DNA of 21,898 bases, taken from an uncultured Clostridia bacterium (GTDB lineage: Bacteria > Bacillota_I > Bacilli_A > RF39 > UBA660). Positions within the stretch are counted from its first letter, which is position 1. Every line of letters begins with the position of its first letter. This document shows, one piece after another, positions 1 through 6,967 of the stretch. Under the pieces are notes generated by a model. It worked only from the letters and a program-made list of their open reading frames with translations, was not told the DNA's origin and ran no database searches. The DNA is taken from positions 1 to 21,898 of the forward strand of contig CANORX010000001.1 in the NCBI GenBank assembly GCA_947569225.1. Reading direction: 5' to 3'. Made by a program: the position numbers and the translations under genes.

Positions 1-13
1 TCTCCATGCATTA

Positions 14-42
14 ATTATATAATAAAGCCGTTTATATGTCAA
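14..42 (-). promoter_or_regulatory. Consensus sigma-A promoter firing out of the left edge
   Basis: On the minus strand there is a perfect -35 TTGACA (37-42), a 17-nt spacer and a perfect -10 TATAAT (14-19). The predicted start site is near position 7, where the sequence reads ATGGAGA up to the window edge. The downstream gene is outside the window. It could be a stable RNA (a strong promoter close to a GGAGA 5' end would suit a tRNA) or a protein gene starting at or next to the transcription start. Confidence 0.8.
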
Positions 43-54
43 AGAATTTTTATT

Positions 55-80
55 TTAAAACTTAGAATTTAATCTAAGTT
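55..80 (-). terminator. Hairpin terminator behind gap and the HD remnant
   Basis: Perfect 8-bp stem AACTTAGA / TCTAAGTT (59-66 and 73-80) with a 6-nt loop, followed on the minus strand by a short TTTT run. It lies after the gap gene and the gene remnant at 89-220 and just before the next promoter. The U-tract is weak, so termination efficiency is uncertain. Confidence 0.55.
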
Positions 81-88
81 CTATTATT

Positions 89-220
89 TCATTTTTCTTC
101 TAAGAGATAATTTTTTAAAAAAGTTATCATAACTTCACTTCTATATTCTGCTATTTCTTTTCCTGACTCAGTTAACATTATGTGTTTAAGTTTTAGTAAT
201 TTTTCAAATATATTATTTAT
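89..220 (-). pseudogene. C-terminal remnant of an HD-domain phosphohydrolase gene
   Basis: Between gap and its terminator a 43-codon open stretch ends in TGA (89-91). It reads like the extreme C-terminus of the YpgQ/YedJ-type HD-domain hydrolases: a segment EKLLKLKHIMLTESGKEIAE followed by YRSEVMITFLKNYLLEEK. In intact family members, as I recall them, this region has the pattern EKLLKLKxxMxTExxxxIAxxR followed by FMxxFLxxF. No catalytic HD motif, start codon with a Shine-Dalgarno, or upstream coding remains, because the reading frame is closed by a TGA at 221-223 and gap begins immediately beyond. I infer a degraded gene left after a deletion joined gap to its tail. The family assignment is from memory over a short segment. 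Confidence 0.45.
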
Positions 221-233
221 TCAATGGCTTCTA

Positions 234-1238
234 CTATTTTTTAATTAACCAACTTTCTACTGTTCTTATCATTTGTGCAGTGTAGCCCCATTCGTTATCA
301 TACCAAGCTGATATTTTTATCATTGTTTTGCCTTCTTCTTTTATTACTTTTGTTAACAATGCGTCTACTACAGCTCCATTTTCTGTTCCAATTATGTCAC
401 TGCTTACTAGTGGTACATTTACTATTTTTATTGTGTCTGATATGTTGTCTTTGAACATTTTGTTTATTTTTTCTTTAGTAGTTGTTTTTTCTACTAGAAC
501 AGTTAGGTCCATTAATGATCCATCGCCTACTGGAACTCTATAGGCAATTCCATCTAATTTCCCATTTAATTCGGGTATTACTTTGCCTATGCTTGATGCT
601 GCTCCTGTTCCAGTTGGGATTATGTTTAGTGATGCTGCTCTTCCTCGGCGACTTTCTATTCCTTTTTTATGTGGTATGTCTAGCGTTTCTTGGTCGTTTG
701 TTATTGCATGTACTGTAGTCATAAATCCGCTTATTACTTTGTAGTTTTTATGAAGTAAGTTTAATACAGGTGCTAGACAGTTTGTTGTACATGAGGCGGC
801 ACTTATTATTTTATCTCTTTTTGTTAGTGTGTTTTCGTTAACGCCATATACAATTACTTTTGCATCGTCTTTTGCAGGTGCGCTTATTATTACTTTTTTA
901 GCTCCTGCTTTTATGTGTGCTTCACATTTTTCTTTTGATGTGAATACTCCTGTGCATTCTAAAACCACATCTATTCCTAATTCTTTCCATGGCAGTTTAC
1001 TTGGGTCGGGTTCGTTAAATATTTTTATTTCACGACCATTTACTTCTATTTTATCGTCTTCGTATCCAACACGTTGGTCTAGTGTTCTGTGGATAGAGTC
1101 ATATTTATATAGGTATGCTAATGTTAGTGAATCTGTTAAGTCATTTATGGCTACTACTTCCATGTCACTTCTTTTACTTATTTGTCTAAGTGCGCATCTT
1201 CCTATTCTTCCAAATCCGTTTATTGCTATTTTTATCAT
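234..1238 (-). CDS. gap: Type I glyceraldehyde-3-phosphate dehydrogenase
   Basis: Phosphorylating GAPDH of glycolysis: oxidises glyceraldehyde 3-phosphate to 1,3-bisphosphoglycerate with reduction of NAD, in the cytoplasm. The 334-residue length is normal. The Rossmann motif INGFGRIGR is at residues 6-14, the catalytic cysteine is in SCTTNCLAP (Cys150), and His177 is the base. VAINDLTD (residues 29-36) keeps the Asp that selects NAD. The S-loop between PHKK and NIIP is about three residues longer than in Bacillus GapA, and the phosphate-binding stretch reads PTGTGAASS rather than the usual TTGAAKA form. ATG start with AGGAGA upstream; that site overlaps the TAG stop of the kinase gene before it (13-nt gap), so the two genes are probably one operon. 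The gene ends with tandem stops TAG TAG (231-236). Confidence 0.97.
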   Translation of the reverse strand: MIKIAINGFGRIGRCALRQISKRSDMEVVAINDLTDSLTLAYLYKYDSIHRTLDQRVGYEDDKIEVNGREIKIFNEPDPSKLPWKELGIDVVLECTGVFTSKEKCEAHIKAGAKKVIISAPAKDDAKVIVYGVNENTLTKRDKIISAASCTTNCLAPVLNLLHKNYKVISGFMTTVHAITNDQETLDIPHKKGIESRRGRAASLNIIPTGTGAASSIGKVIPELNGKLDGIAYRVPVGDGSLMDLTVLVEKTTTKEKINKMFKDNISDTIKIVNVPLVSSDIIGTENGAVVDALLTKVIKEEGKTMIKISAWYDNEWGYTAQMIRTVESWLIKK

Positions 1239-1251
1239 TTTTTATTTTCTC

Positions 1252-2901
1252 CTATTCAAAATATCCATTTCCTACAAATTCTCTTAAAAGTGCTGTGTTT
1301 GGTAGTGTACTTTCTGGTATGTCAAAGAAGTATTTTAAAAAGTTTATTATTCTTAGGGCTTCTGGATAAAATTCACTGTTTATATTTATTGAGTGTAATA
1401 TTGGTATTGCATATGTTTTTAGTATTCCTAATTCATATATAAGCGCGGTGTTTAGTACTTTGTCTGCTTCTTTTTGGTATGGGAATATATATTTTTCTTC
1501 TGCTATTCTTACTGTTTGCCAACTTTTTAGTGTTGATTCTGCGTTATAACCTCTTGTTCTATAGTCTCTTACTAGTCTTCTTATTAGTCTTAAATCTACA
1601 GTTGATATGTGGTTATGTCTGTCTAATCTTAATGGGGTAAATGGACTAATATATATTTTATATTTATTGTTTCTGTTTATTGATGAAGTTAGTTTTTCAT
1701 TTAGTGTGTGAAGTCCTTCAATTATTAGTAAATCTCTTTCTTTTAATGATACTTTGTCTTTTTTGTATTCTTTTTCTCCTGTTATGAAGTTATATGTTGG
1801 CATTTTTACACTTTCACCTTTTAGTAATTTTGTTAAGTGATCATTAAATAATTCTATGTCTATTGCTTCAACTATGTCGTATTCGTAATCTCCTTTTTCA
1901 TTCTTTGGTGTTTCTTTTCTTTCTTTAAAGTAATCATCTACTGATATTACGAATGGATTTATTCCTTTGTTTTTTAAGTATAGAGCTAATTTTTTTGATG
2001 TTGTTGTTTTTCCTGATGATGATGGTCCCGCTATGCAAACTAGTTTTATTTTATCTAGGTGAGTAGTTATTTCTTCTACTAATTCTTGTATGTCTTCATT
2101 TTGTTTTATTTCATTTAGTTGTATAAATTCTTTTATTTTTCCATTTGTTACTACATTATTTACATCAGATACATAGTTTATGTTTAATCTGTTAGACCAA
2201 TTTCCATATGATTTGAATACATTTAATACGTCCTCTAGGTGAGTGTAAGCGCTTATTTTGTTATCAAATGTGTTTGGATATTGTAACATTATTCCTTCGT
2301 CTTTTGTTATTGTTAGATTAAAGGATTTTAATATTCCAGTTTTAGTAGGCATGATGCTATAGAAATAATTGTAATAGTCGTTTAGTGAGTATAGCGTGAC
2401 TACATCACTTGTTATTTGTTTATACATTTCAACTTTTTCAGTTTGTTTTAAGCTTTCAAAGTATTTTATTGCTTCTTTTCTACTGGTTGTTACTTTTTCT
2501 ATTTTTAAGTCTTTGTGTACTAATTCTAACATTTTTTCTTTTATTTCGTTGACTACTTTTTCGTCTACAGAAAAATCAAGACGTGTGTATATTCCTTTGT
2601 CTAATGAGTGTTTTAATTCTACTTTTGTATTTGTTCCATATAATTCTTTTATGGCTACGACATATAAGAATTTTAGTCCATTTCTATATATTTTTGCACC
2701 CATTCTATCAGTATAGTCTATAAATTTTACTTTTGTGTCGTCTTTTAATACGTAACTTAATTCTACTATTTCGTTGTTTATTAGTGCTGCGATTATGTTA
2801 GGTCCAGCATCTACTTTTTTTATTAAGTCCTCTATTGTGCCTCCACTTCCAAAAATTATTTTATCTTTTCCTTCAATGTCAATTATTATATTTTCTTTCA
2901 C
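1252..2901 (-). CDS. Nucleoside kinase with TGS/ThrRS-like N-terminus (uridine kinase family)
   Basis: A 549-residue protein of the known clostridial/Bacilli nucleoside kinase type. Residues 1-65 resemble a TGS domain. About 66-240 resembles the second N-terminal domain of threonyl-tRNA synthetase (HSLDKGIYTRLDFS at 98-111; SRKEAIKYFESL at 140-151). The C-terminal half is a P-loop uridine kinase/phosphoribulokinase domain: Walker A GPSSSGKTT at 292-300, VDDYF at 321-325, IIEGLHTL at 393-400. It presumably phosphorylates a nucleoside with ATP or GTP; the substrate cannot be read from sequence. The synthetase editing-site histidines are not kept: the helix that carries HxxxH in ThrRS reads GLKFLYVVAIKELY. 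The start is GTG (cac at 2899-2901) behind GAGGGTGA. It is the first gene of the unit with gap and is divergent from clpP. Confidence 0.88.
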   Translation of the reverse strand: MKENIIIDIEGKDKIIFGSGGTIEDLIKKVDAGPNIIAALINNEIVELSYVLKDDTKVKFIDYTDRMGAKIYRNGLKFLYVVAIKELYGTNTKVELKHSLDKGIYTRLDFSVDEKVVNEIKEKMLELVHKDLKIEKVTTSRKEAIKYFESLKQTEKVEMYKQITSDVVTLYSLNDYYNYFYSIMPTKTGILKSFNLTITKDEGIMLQYPNTFDNKISAYTHLEDVLNVFKSYGNWSNRLNINYVSDVNNVVTNGKIKEFIQLNEIKQNEDIQELVEEITTHLDKIKLVCIAGPSSSGKTTTSKKLALYLKNKGINPFVISVDDYFKERKETPKNEKGDYEYDIVEAIDIELFNDHLTKLLKGESVKMPTYNFITGEKEYKKDKVSLKERDLLIIEGLHTLNEKLTSSINRNNKYKIYISPFTPLRLDRHNHISTVDLRLIRRLVRDYRTRGYNAESTLKSWQTVRIAEEKYIFPYQKEADKVLNTALIYELGILKTYAIPILHSININSEFYPEALRIINFLKYFFDIPESTLPNTALLREFVGNGYFE

Positions 2902-2925
2902 TTTATCACCCTCTTATTATAATAT

Positions 2926-2953
2926 ATTTTATCATATTTTATTAATTTGCCCA
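2926..2953 (-). promoter_or_regulatory. Probable sigma-A promoter of the kinase-gap unit
   Basis: Minus-strand extended -10 TGaTAAAAT (2926-2934) with a partial -35 TGGGCA (2948-2953) at a 16-nt spacing. The predicted start near 2919 leaves a leader of about 18 nt that still includes the Shine-Dalgarno. A TATAAT at 2916-2921 was set aside because it would leave the ribosome site untranscribed. Confidence 0.5.
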
Positions 2954-2982
2954 CATATTTTTAATTTTTTTTAAGTTTTTTG

Positions 2983-3000
2983 TATAAAATGTACATTTTA
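2983..3000 (+). promoter_or_regulatory. Putative clpP -10 overlapped by a perfect 16-bp palindrome
   Basis: TAAAATGTACATTTTA (2985-3000) is its own reverse complement. It overlaps the only convincing -10 candidate for clpP, TATAAAAT (2983-2990); the -35 (TTTAAT at 2960-2965, 17-nt spacing) is weak. The placement would suit an operator for a dimeric repressor. It is not a CtsR or CIRCE box, the usual controls of clpP in Firmicutes. The palindrome is seen directly; a regulatory role is inferred. Confidence 0.45.
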
Positions 3001-3028
3001 GAGTAAATATATTGTAGGTGATTTATTT

Positions 3029-3595
3029 ATGATTATTCCAACTATTATTGAAAAAGAGAAAAGTGGAGAGAAGTTTTATGATTTGTATAGTAGACTACTT
3101 AAGGATAGAATTATTTTTTTAAGTGGGGAGATTAATGATGAGGTGGCTAGTGTTATTGTAGGTGAACTTCTGTTTTTAAATAGTCAAAGTAAAGATGATA
3201 TTTATCTTTATATTAATAGTCCTGGGGGTAGTGTTACTGCAGGTATGGCTATTTATGATACTATTAATTTTATTGAAGCAGATGTTTCTACTATTTGTGT
3301 AGGAATGTGTGCGAGTATGGCTGCCTTTATTTTGTCTAGTGGCACTAAAGGAAAACGTATTTGTTTAAAGAATGGTGAGGTTATGATTCATCAACCTTTG
3401 GGTGGGGCTCAAGGACAGGCTACTGAGATTCAGATTGCGGCAGAGAGGATTATTAAGTTAAAGAAGAAGTTGAATAAGATTTTAGCTGATAATACTGGTA
3501 AAAAGTTAAAAAGAATAGAGGAAGATACAGAGAGAGATTATTTTATGGATAGTGAAGAGGCTTTGGAGTATGGTATTGTTGATAAGATTATATAA
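3029..3595 (+). CDS. clpP: ATP-dependent Clp protease proteolytic subunit
   Basis: Serine protease subunit that assembles as a double heptameric barrel and degrades substrates fed by Clp ATPases (ClpX, ClpC). The 188 residues contain the full triad: Ser96 in GMCASMAAF, His121 in [17 protein letters not shown], and Asp170 in DTERDYF. The N-terminus [20 protein letters not shown] matches the processed, axial-pore end of Bacillus ClpP. The C-terminus stops at DKII, so the short tail after this point in Bacillus ClpP (about 8-10 residues) is missing. ATG behind AGGTGA. It is the only plus-strand gene in the window. It stands alone, with a minus-strand operon on each side; no Clp ATPase gene is adjacent, and the ClpB farther right is not a ClpP partner. 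Confidence 0.97.
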   Translation: MIIPTIIEKEKSGEKFYDLYSRLLKDRIIFLSGEINDEVASVIVGELLFLNSQSKDDIYLYINSPGGSVTAGMAIYDTINFIEADVSTICVGMCASMAAFILSSGTKGKRICLKNGEVMIHQPLGGAQGQATEIQIAAERIIKLKKKLNKILADNTGKKLKRIEEDTERDYFMDSEEALEYGIVDKII

Positions 3596-3598
3596 AAA

Positions 3599-3632
3599 TA
3601 ACACTTGGTTTTATCCTAGTGTTACTTTTTTT
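3599..3632. terminator. Bidirectional terminator shared by clpP and the convergent paralogue pair
   Basis: Stem TAACACTTGG (3599-3608) / CCTAGTGTTA (3615-3624) with one T-T mismatch and a 6-nt loop. On the plus strand seven T residues follow (3626-3632), and on the minus strand a run of five T (3594-3598). The last codons and TAA stop of the minus-strand gene (3611-3613) lie inside the hairpin. Confidence 0.85.
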
Positions 3633-4603
3633 ATTAATGTTTTGTCTTGTTCATAAGATTTAAACGCAGTTTCTATTGTTTCTATGCTTTTTTCAAATCC
3701 TATTAGGTTTTTATTTTCAGTTATAATATGGAATTCTATTTTTAATATTTTTATTTCTTCTTCTGTTAAAAATTGAAATGATGTTCTTAGTAAGCACTCT
3801 CTTATTGTTATTTCTAATTCATTGTTAGAGAATTCTTCATTATTTATTTTTAGTAATCTATTTATTTGTTCTCTATATAAGTCAATTCCTAAACTGCTTT
3901 TTTGAGTTTCATATACTCTTCTTGATATTGGATACATTTGCGTTATTAATTCTGCACTAAAGATGATATTTTCTGGTACTTGGAATCCTGTTTTTATCAG
4001 TTTTGATTCTAATGGCTTTATTAAATATGTTAGGTAATATTTGCTCTTTATTAAGCTTTCTCTCATTCGTTCGTCAGATGTATTTAATATTTTATTTTCT
4101 ATTATATGTATTAATAGTAACCATTTGTCATTTTCTAAATTTTGTAATAATTCTTTAGAACTTTCTGCTATTTTTTGTAAATATTTTAATTCTTGATCCA
4201 TTTCTTCATTTTCATCATATTCTTCTTTGTTAGATGGAGTTGCTATTATTGTTATAGCATATTCTTTTAAAATACTTGATACTCTCTCTAAAGCAAAGGC
4301 GTCTAGTTTATTATGAGATATTGAGTCAATGTATTCAAAATTTTCTTCTATATGTATTATTTTTTTACTTATTTCTTCAATCATTTCAAATAAATTATTT
4401 GGATTTATATTTTTTATTAATTCTTTTTGAAAAGATATAATGCTTTTTAATACTTCTACTTCACTTGCAAATTTGTCTGTATGTTTTTTATTTGTTATTT
4501 CCAATTCTGCTAGTTGTTTATATTTTTTTAATAATATATTGCTAACAACTATAAGTGATATTAATTGATTGTATTCTACTTCAGTTAAATTTTCTTCTTC
4601 CAT
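3611..4603 (-). CDS. Unrecognised protein, paralogue A of a tandem pair
   Basis: A 330-residue protein I do not recognise. It appears soluble: no signal peptide or membrane segment, mostly helical by composition, rich in Glu, Lys, Ile and Leu, with heptad-like stretches near 20-65. It is clearly related to the gene before it. Shared points include LAELE near 31-35 versus LTELE, LIKSKY at 184-189 versus LIRSKY, RTSFQFLTEEEI at 273-284 versus RTTTAFLTPEEI, and the final KKVTLG versus KKVTLK. An acidic low-complexity stretch (EEYDENEEMDQE, 127-138) interrupts the middle. ATG start; the Shine-Dalgarno AAGGGGA overlaps the stop of paralogue B (13-nt gap), so translation is probably coupled. No catalytic motif is visible and no function is proposed. 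Confidence 0.85.
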   Translation of the reverse strand: MEEENLTEVEYNQLISLIVVSNILLKKYKQLAELEITNKKHTDKFASEVEVLKSIISFQKELIKNINPNNLFEMIEEISKKIIHIEENFEYIDSISHNKLDAFALERVSSILKEYAITIIATPSNKEEYDENEEMDQELKYLQKIAESSKELLQNLENDKWLLLIHIIENKILNTSDERMRESLIKSKYYLTYLIKPLESKLIKTGFQVPENIIFSAELITQMYPISRRVYETQKSSLGIDLYREQINRLLKINNEEFSNNELEITIRECLLRTSFQFLTEEEIKILKIEFHIITENKNLIGFEKSIETIETAFKSYEQDKTLIKKVTLG

Positions 4604-4616
4604 TTTTTCTTTCCCC

Positions 4617-5645
4617 TTATTTTAAAGTTACTTTTTTAACATAATTTCTATCTTCGTCTAATGATTGTAAGGCACTCAGTAATGTACTTGCTGATTCTCT
4701 ATAGTAATTAATTGTTAATTCATCAGTGTTATTTAAATAATCTTCTAAAAATTCTTTTGTTTTTGTTATTTCTTCAGGAGTTAAGAATGCGGTAGTTGTT
4801 CTTATACTTATTTCTCTTAATTCTAATTCTATTTTAGGTTTACCTATATATACTCCTTGTTTTGGTAAAAGTGCGTAAATGTCATTTAAAGATAGCGATT
4901 GCACTTGATTATTAATTAATTTTGATGTAAAGTTTGAATCTATATTAGATAGACTCGCTTGTAAGTATACATTTATAAATGCCTCTTCTGGTAAGTTAAA
5001 GGCTTTATTAAGTAATTCTTCTTCTATGTTTGGACTGGTATATATTTTTAAATATTTTGATCTTATTAATTTAGATTTTAAATCTTTTTCTGGTTCGCTT
5101 GAGATTTTATGATTTAGTAAGACCATAAACATATAATCAAGGTCATCTTTTAGTGCTTTTAAACATATTGATGTTTCTTCTGCTTCTTTTTGGATTTTCC
5201 TGATATCTCTATTATCATCTAATTCTTCTAAGTCTATTGTTTCTTCACTTAAAAATGATAAAACTCTATTGAGACCACAGTCAATTAGTTTTCTTGGATT
5301 TGCTAACATATAATAGTTTATAATTTCAATTATTCTTAGGTTAATAAGTTTTTCTTTATCTAAGTTTACTATAGAACTTATTTCGTCTTTATCTTTTAAT
5401 AGTTCAAAAAAGTAAAATAGTAAATTCATTATTTCTGATGTGTCTAGAAATATTCTTGAAATTATTTCATTTTGTAATTTAATTGATTGATTTAGTGTGA
5501 CTAGTTTTTGAAAATATTCTTCTTTTATCTTCATGTTTTTTGATTCTAATTCTGTTAGTTCCATATAAGTGTCTAGTATTGACTCGCCTACTATTTTAGC
5601 TAATTTTAATATTTCTTCTGTTTCCTTTTTTAATTTGATATTCAT
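4617..5645 (-). CDS. Unrecognised protein, paralogue B of a tandem pair
   Basis: A 342-residue protein, first gene of a two-gene operon with paralogue A and homologous to it along most of its length. It appears cytoplasmic and helical. The N-terminal 60 residues look coiled-coil prone, LIRSKYLKIYT is at 193-203, and the best-conserved block is LREISIRTTTAFLTPEEI at 276-293. Two cysteines (123 and 161) are not matched in paralogue A. ATG behind AAGGGGGA, with a strong promoter 24 nt upstream. Divergence between the copies with retained order and length suggests an old duplication kept for heteromeric or specialised function; this is inference. I found no resemblance to a known enzyme, toxin or phage family. 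Confidence 0.85.
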   Translation of the reverse strand: MNIKLKKETEEILKLAKIVGESILDTYMELTELESKNMKIKEEYFQKLVTLNQSIKLQNEIISRIFLDTSEIMNLLFYFFELLKDKDEISSIVNLDKEKLINLRIIEIINYYMLANPRKLIDCGLNRVLSFLSEETIDLEELDDNRDIRKIQKEAEETSICLKALKDDLDYMFMVLLNHKISSEPEKDLKSKLIRSKYLKIYTSPNIEEELLNKAFNLPEEAFINVYLQASLSNIDSNFTSKLINNQVQSLSLNDIYALLPKQGVYIGKPKIELELREISIRTTTAFLTPEEITKTKEFLEDYLNNTDELTINYYRESASTLLSALQSLDEDRNYVKKVTLK

Positions 5646-5669
5646 TTTATCCCCCTTAAATGTACTTTA

Positions 5670-5698
5670 TTTTATCACTTTGTTGTTATTTTGTAAAG
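5670..5698 (-). promoter_or_regulatory. Sigma-A promoter of the paralogue operon
   Basis: Minus strand: -35 TTTACA (5693-5698), 17-nt spacer, extended -10 TGaTAAAAT (-10 at 5670-5675). The leader would be about 18 nt. The -35 sits within the U-tract end of the terminator of the previous gene. The segment just after the -10 (5659-5670) carries AAATGTAC, the same core as the palindrome before clpP. Confidence 0.75.
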
Positions 5699-5726
5699 AA
5701 AAAATAATGAAGTGTTATTCATTATT
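5695..5726 (-). terminator. Terminator of the surface-protein gene
   Basis: Minus-strand stem AATAATGAA / TTCATTATT (5718-5726 and 5703-5711), a perfect 9-bp match with a 6-nt loop, followed by a run of T and TTTC. It begins directly after the TAG stop at 5727-5729. Confidence 0.85.
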
Positions 5727-6764
5727 CTATAAGTCGTCAAACATCTCATTGATTTTTTTCTTTTTTATTATTCCTTTTATAGTAAATGTTATAATTAGTA
5801 GTACTAAAACTCCGCCTATTATGCCAAATAGTTTTAGAATTTTTTTGTCTGATTTTATTTTGGGTGTGTTTGTTTTTTCTTTTGTTGGTTCTTTTATGAT
5901 TTCTTCTTCTTTATGTGTTACATTAATTATGTAAGTAGTTCTGCTATCGTCTTCTGCAGTAACTTCGATGTTTACTTTGTTTCCATTAGCTGATAAGTCA
6001 TCGTTCCCTGTTATTTTGACGGATGCTTCAATGTCTTCTGTTTCTGTTTTTAGTACTATTTTATTTACTCCTTTTGCTACAGTTATTTCATATTCTTTTA
6101 TGTCTTTATTAAAATCAATAGGGTAGTTTTGAATCTCTAATATTTTAAGATTTGTGTTTGAAGATTTCTTCGGTTCTTGTGGTGTGGGCGCGACTGTGTT
6201 CTCTATTGGTTTTTCTTTTTTTATTTTTATATTATTTGTGTATGGAGAAGTGTTTTTACTTTCTGCTTTTATTAAGTCATCTTCTGTTAATTCTATGTTA
6301 TATCCTCCGCCTTTTACTATGTATGCTGTAATTTTGCTTATACTCATTTGGCTTTCTGTTTTGTCTGTATCTTTAATATAAAATTTAAAAGAGGAATTAA
6401 AATTACCACAATATAAATCTCCATTGTAACAATTTCCTAAGTGTTCTTCATCATTTATGATAGCAACTATATTAATGACACCAGCTTTATCATCTCTTGT
6501 GTATATAAATCCGCTTGGGACGCTTATTTCTTCTAATATAAATATTTCTTTATCATAGCTTAAGTCAAAGTTTATTATTCCTAAGCCGTATTGTGAGTCT
6601 TTTTTAGCTGATACTCCTTCAACTGAAAACTCTAAGTTCAGTGTGTAATTTTTTCCTGCAGTGGCATCTTTATTATCTCCAAATCTTTCCAATTTTGTGG
6701 TGAAGGCAAATAGGTTTATTGGTATTATGGAGATAAGAAAAGTAAAAAATAGTAATTTTCTCAT
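5727..6764 (-). CDS. Membrane-anchored secreted protein with cohesin-like and cadherin-like beta-sandwich regions
   Basis: A 345-residue exported protein. Residues 1-20 form a signal peptide (MRKLLFFTFLISIIPINLFA). About 25-160 is beta-rich and resembles a cohesin-type fold (GIINFDLSYDKEIFILEEIS at 62-81), with two cysteines close together (NCYNGDLYC, 111-119) that could form a disulfide. A Pro/Lys/Glu-rich linker (180-203) leads to a segment like the bacterial cadherin-like beta-sandwich domain (LKILEIQNYPIDFNKDIKEY at 206-225; ending TTYIINVTHKEE). A single transmembrane helix (about 310-331) and a basic tail KKKK follow, so the bulk faces outside. No sortase signal or dockerin is seen. It is a single-gene unit with its own promoter and terminator. 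A role in surface adhesion or assembly is inference. Confidence 0.75.
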   Translation of the reverse strand: MRKLLFFTFLISIIPINLFAFTTKLERFGDNKDATAGKNYTLNLEFSVEGVSAKKDSQYGLGIINFDLSYDKEIFILEEISVPSGFIYTRDDKAGVINIVAIINDEEHLGNCYNGDLYCGNFNSSFKFYIKDTDKTESQMSISKITAYIVKGGGYNIELTEDDLIKAESKNTSPYTNNIKIKKEKPIENTVAPTPQEPKKSSNTNLKILEIQNYPIDFNKDIKEYEITVAKGVNKIVLKTETEDIEASVKITGNDDLSANGNKVNIEVTAEDDSRTTYIINVTHKEEEIIKEPTKEKTNTPKIKSDKKILKLFGIIGGVLVLLIITFTIKGIIKKKKINEMFDDL

Positions 6765-6787
6765 ATTTACTCCTATCTATTAAGTAT

Positions 6788-6796
6788 ATTATATCA
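6788..6796 (-). promoter_or_regulatory. Extended -10 promoter of the surface-protein gene
   Basis: Minus-strand TGaTATAAT (-10 at 6788-6793, TGa at 6794-6796). No good -35 is seen at the right distance (only T-rich sequence), so it relies on the extended -10. An AGGAG ribosome site lies between it and the ATG. Confidence 0.6.
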
Positions 6797-6967
6797 CGAG
6801 ATATAAAAAAACTAAAAATAATTTTTTTAATATATAATTTTTATATTTCTTAATTATAACACTAGTAAATTAAATAAATTGTAAAACTAATATTAAGAAT
6901 TAAAGTTACAATTTTAAGATTTGAACACACAAGATAGTTATAAAAAATGTTAATTTTTCACAAATAA

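Noticed and set aside
829..1287. Plus-strand open frame (152 codons) opposite gap
   Set aside because: Mirror of the conserved GAPDH N-terminal half; no family resemblance and no expression signals.
2916..2921. TATAAT directly before the nucleoside kinase gene as its -10
   Set aside because: Transcription would start at about 2909, inside the ribosome-binding site, and no -35 lies 17 nt away; the extended -10 at 2926-2934 fits better.
6797..6967. Small RNA or small gene in the longest intergenic region
   Set aside because: No open frame with a ribosome site, no stable hairpin beyond the whiA terminator, and no promoter with correct spacing.
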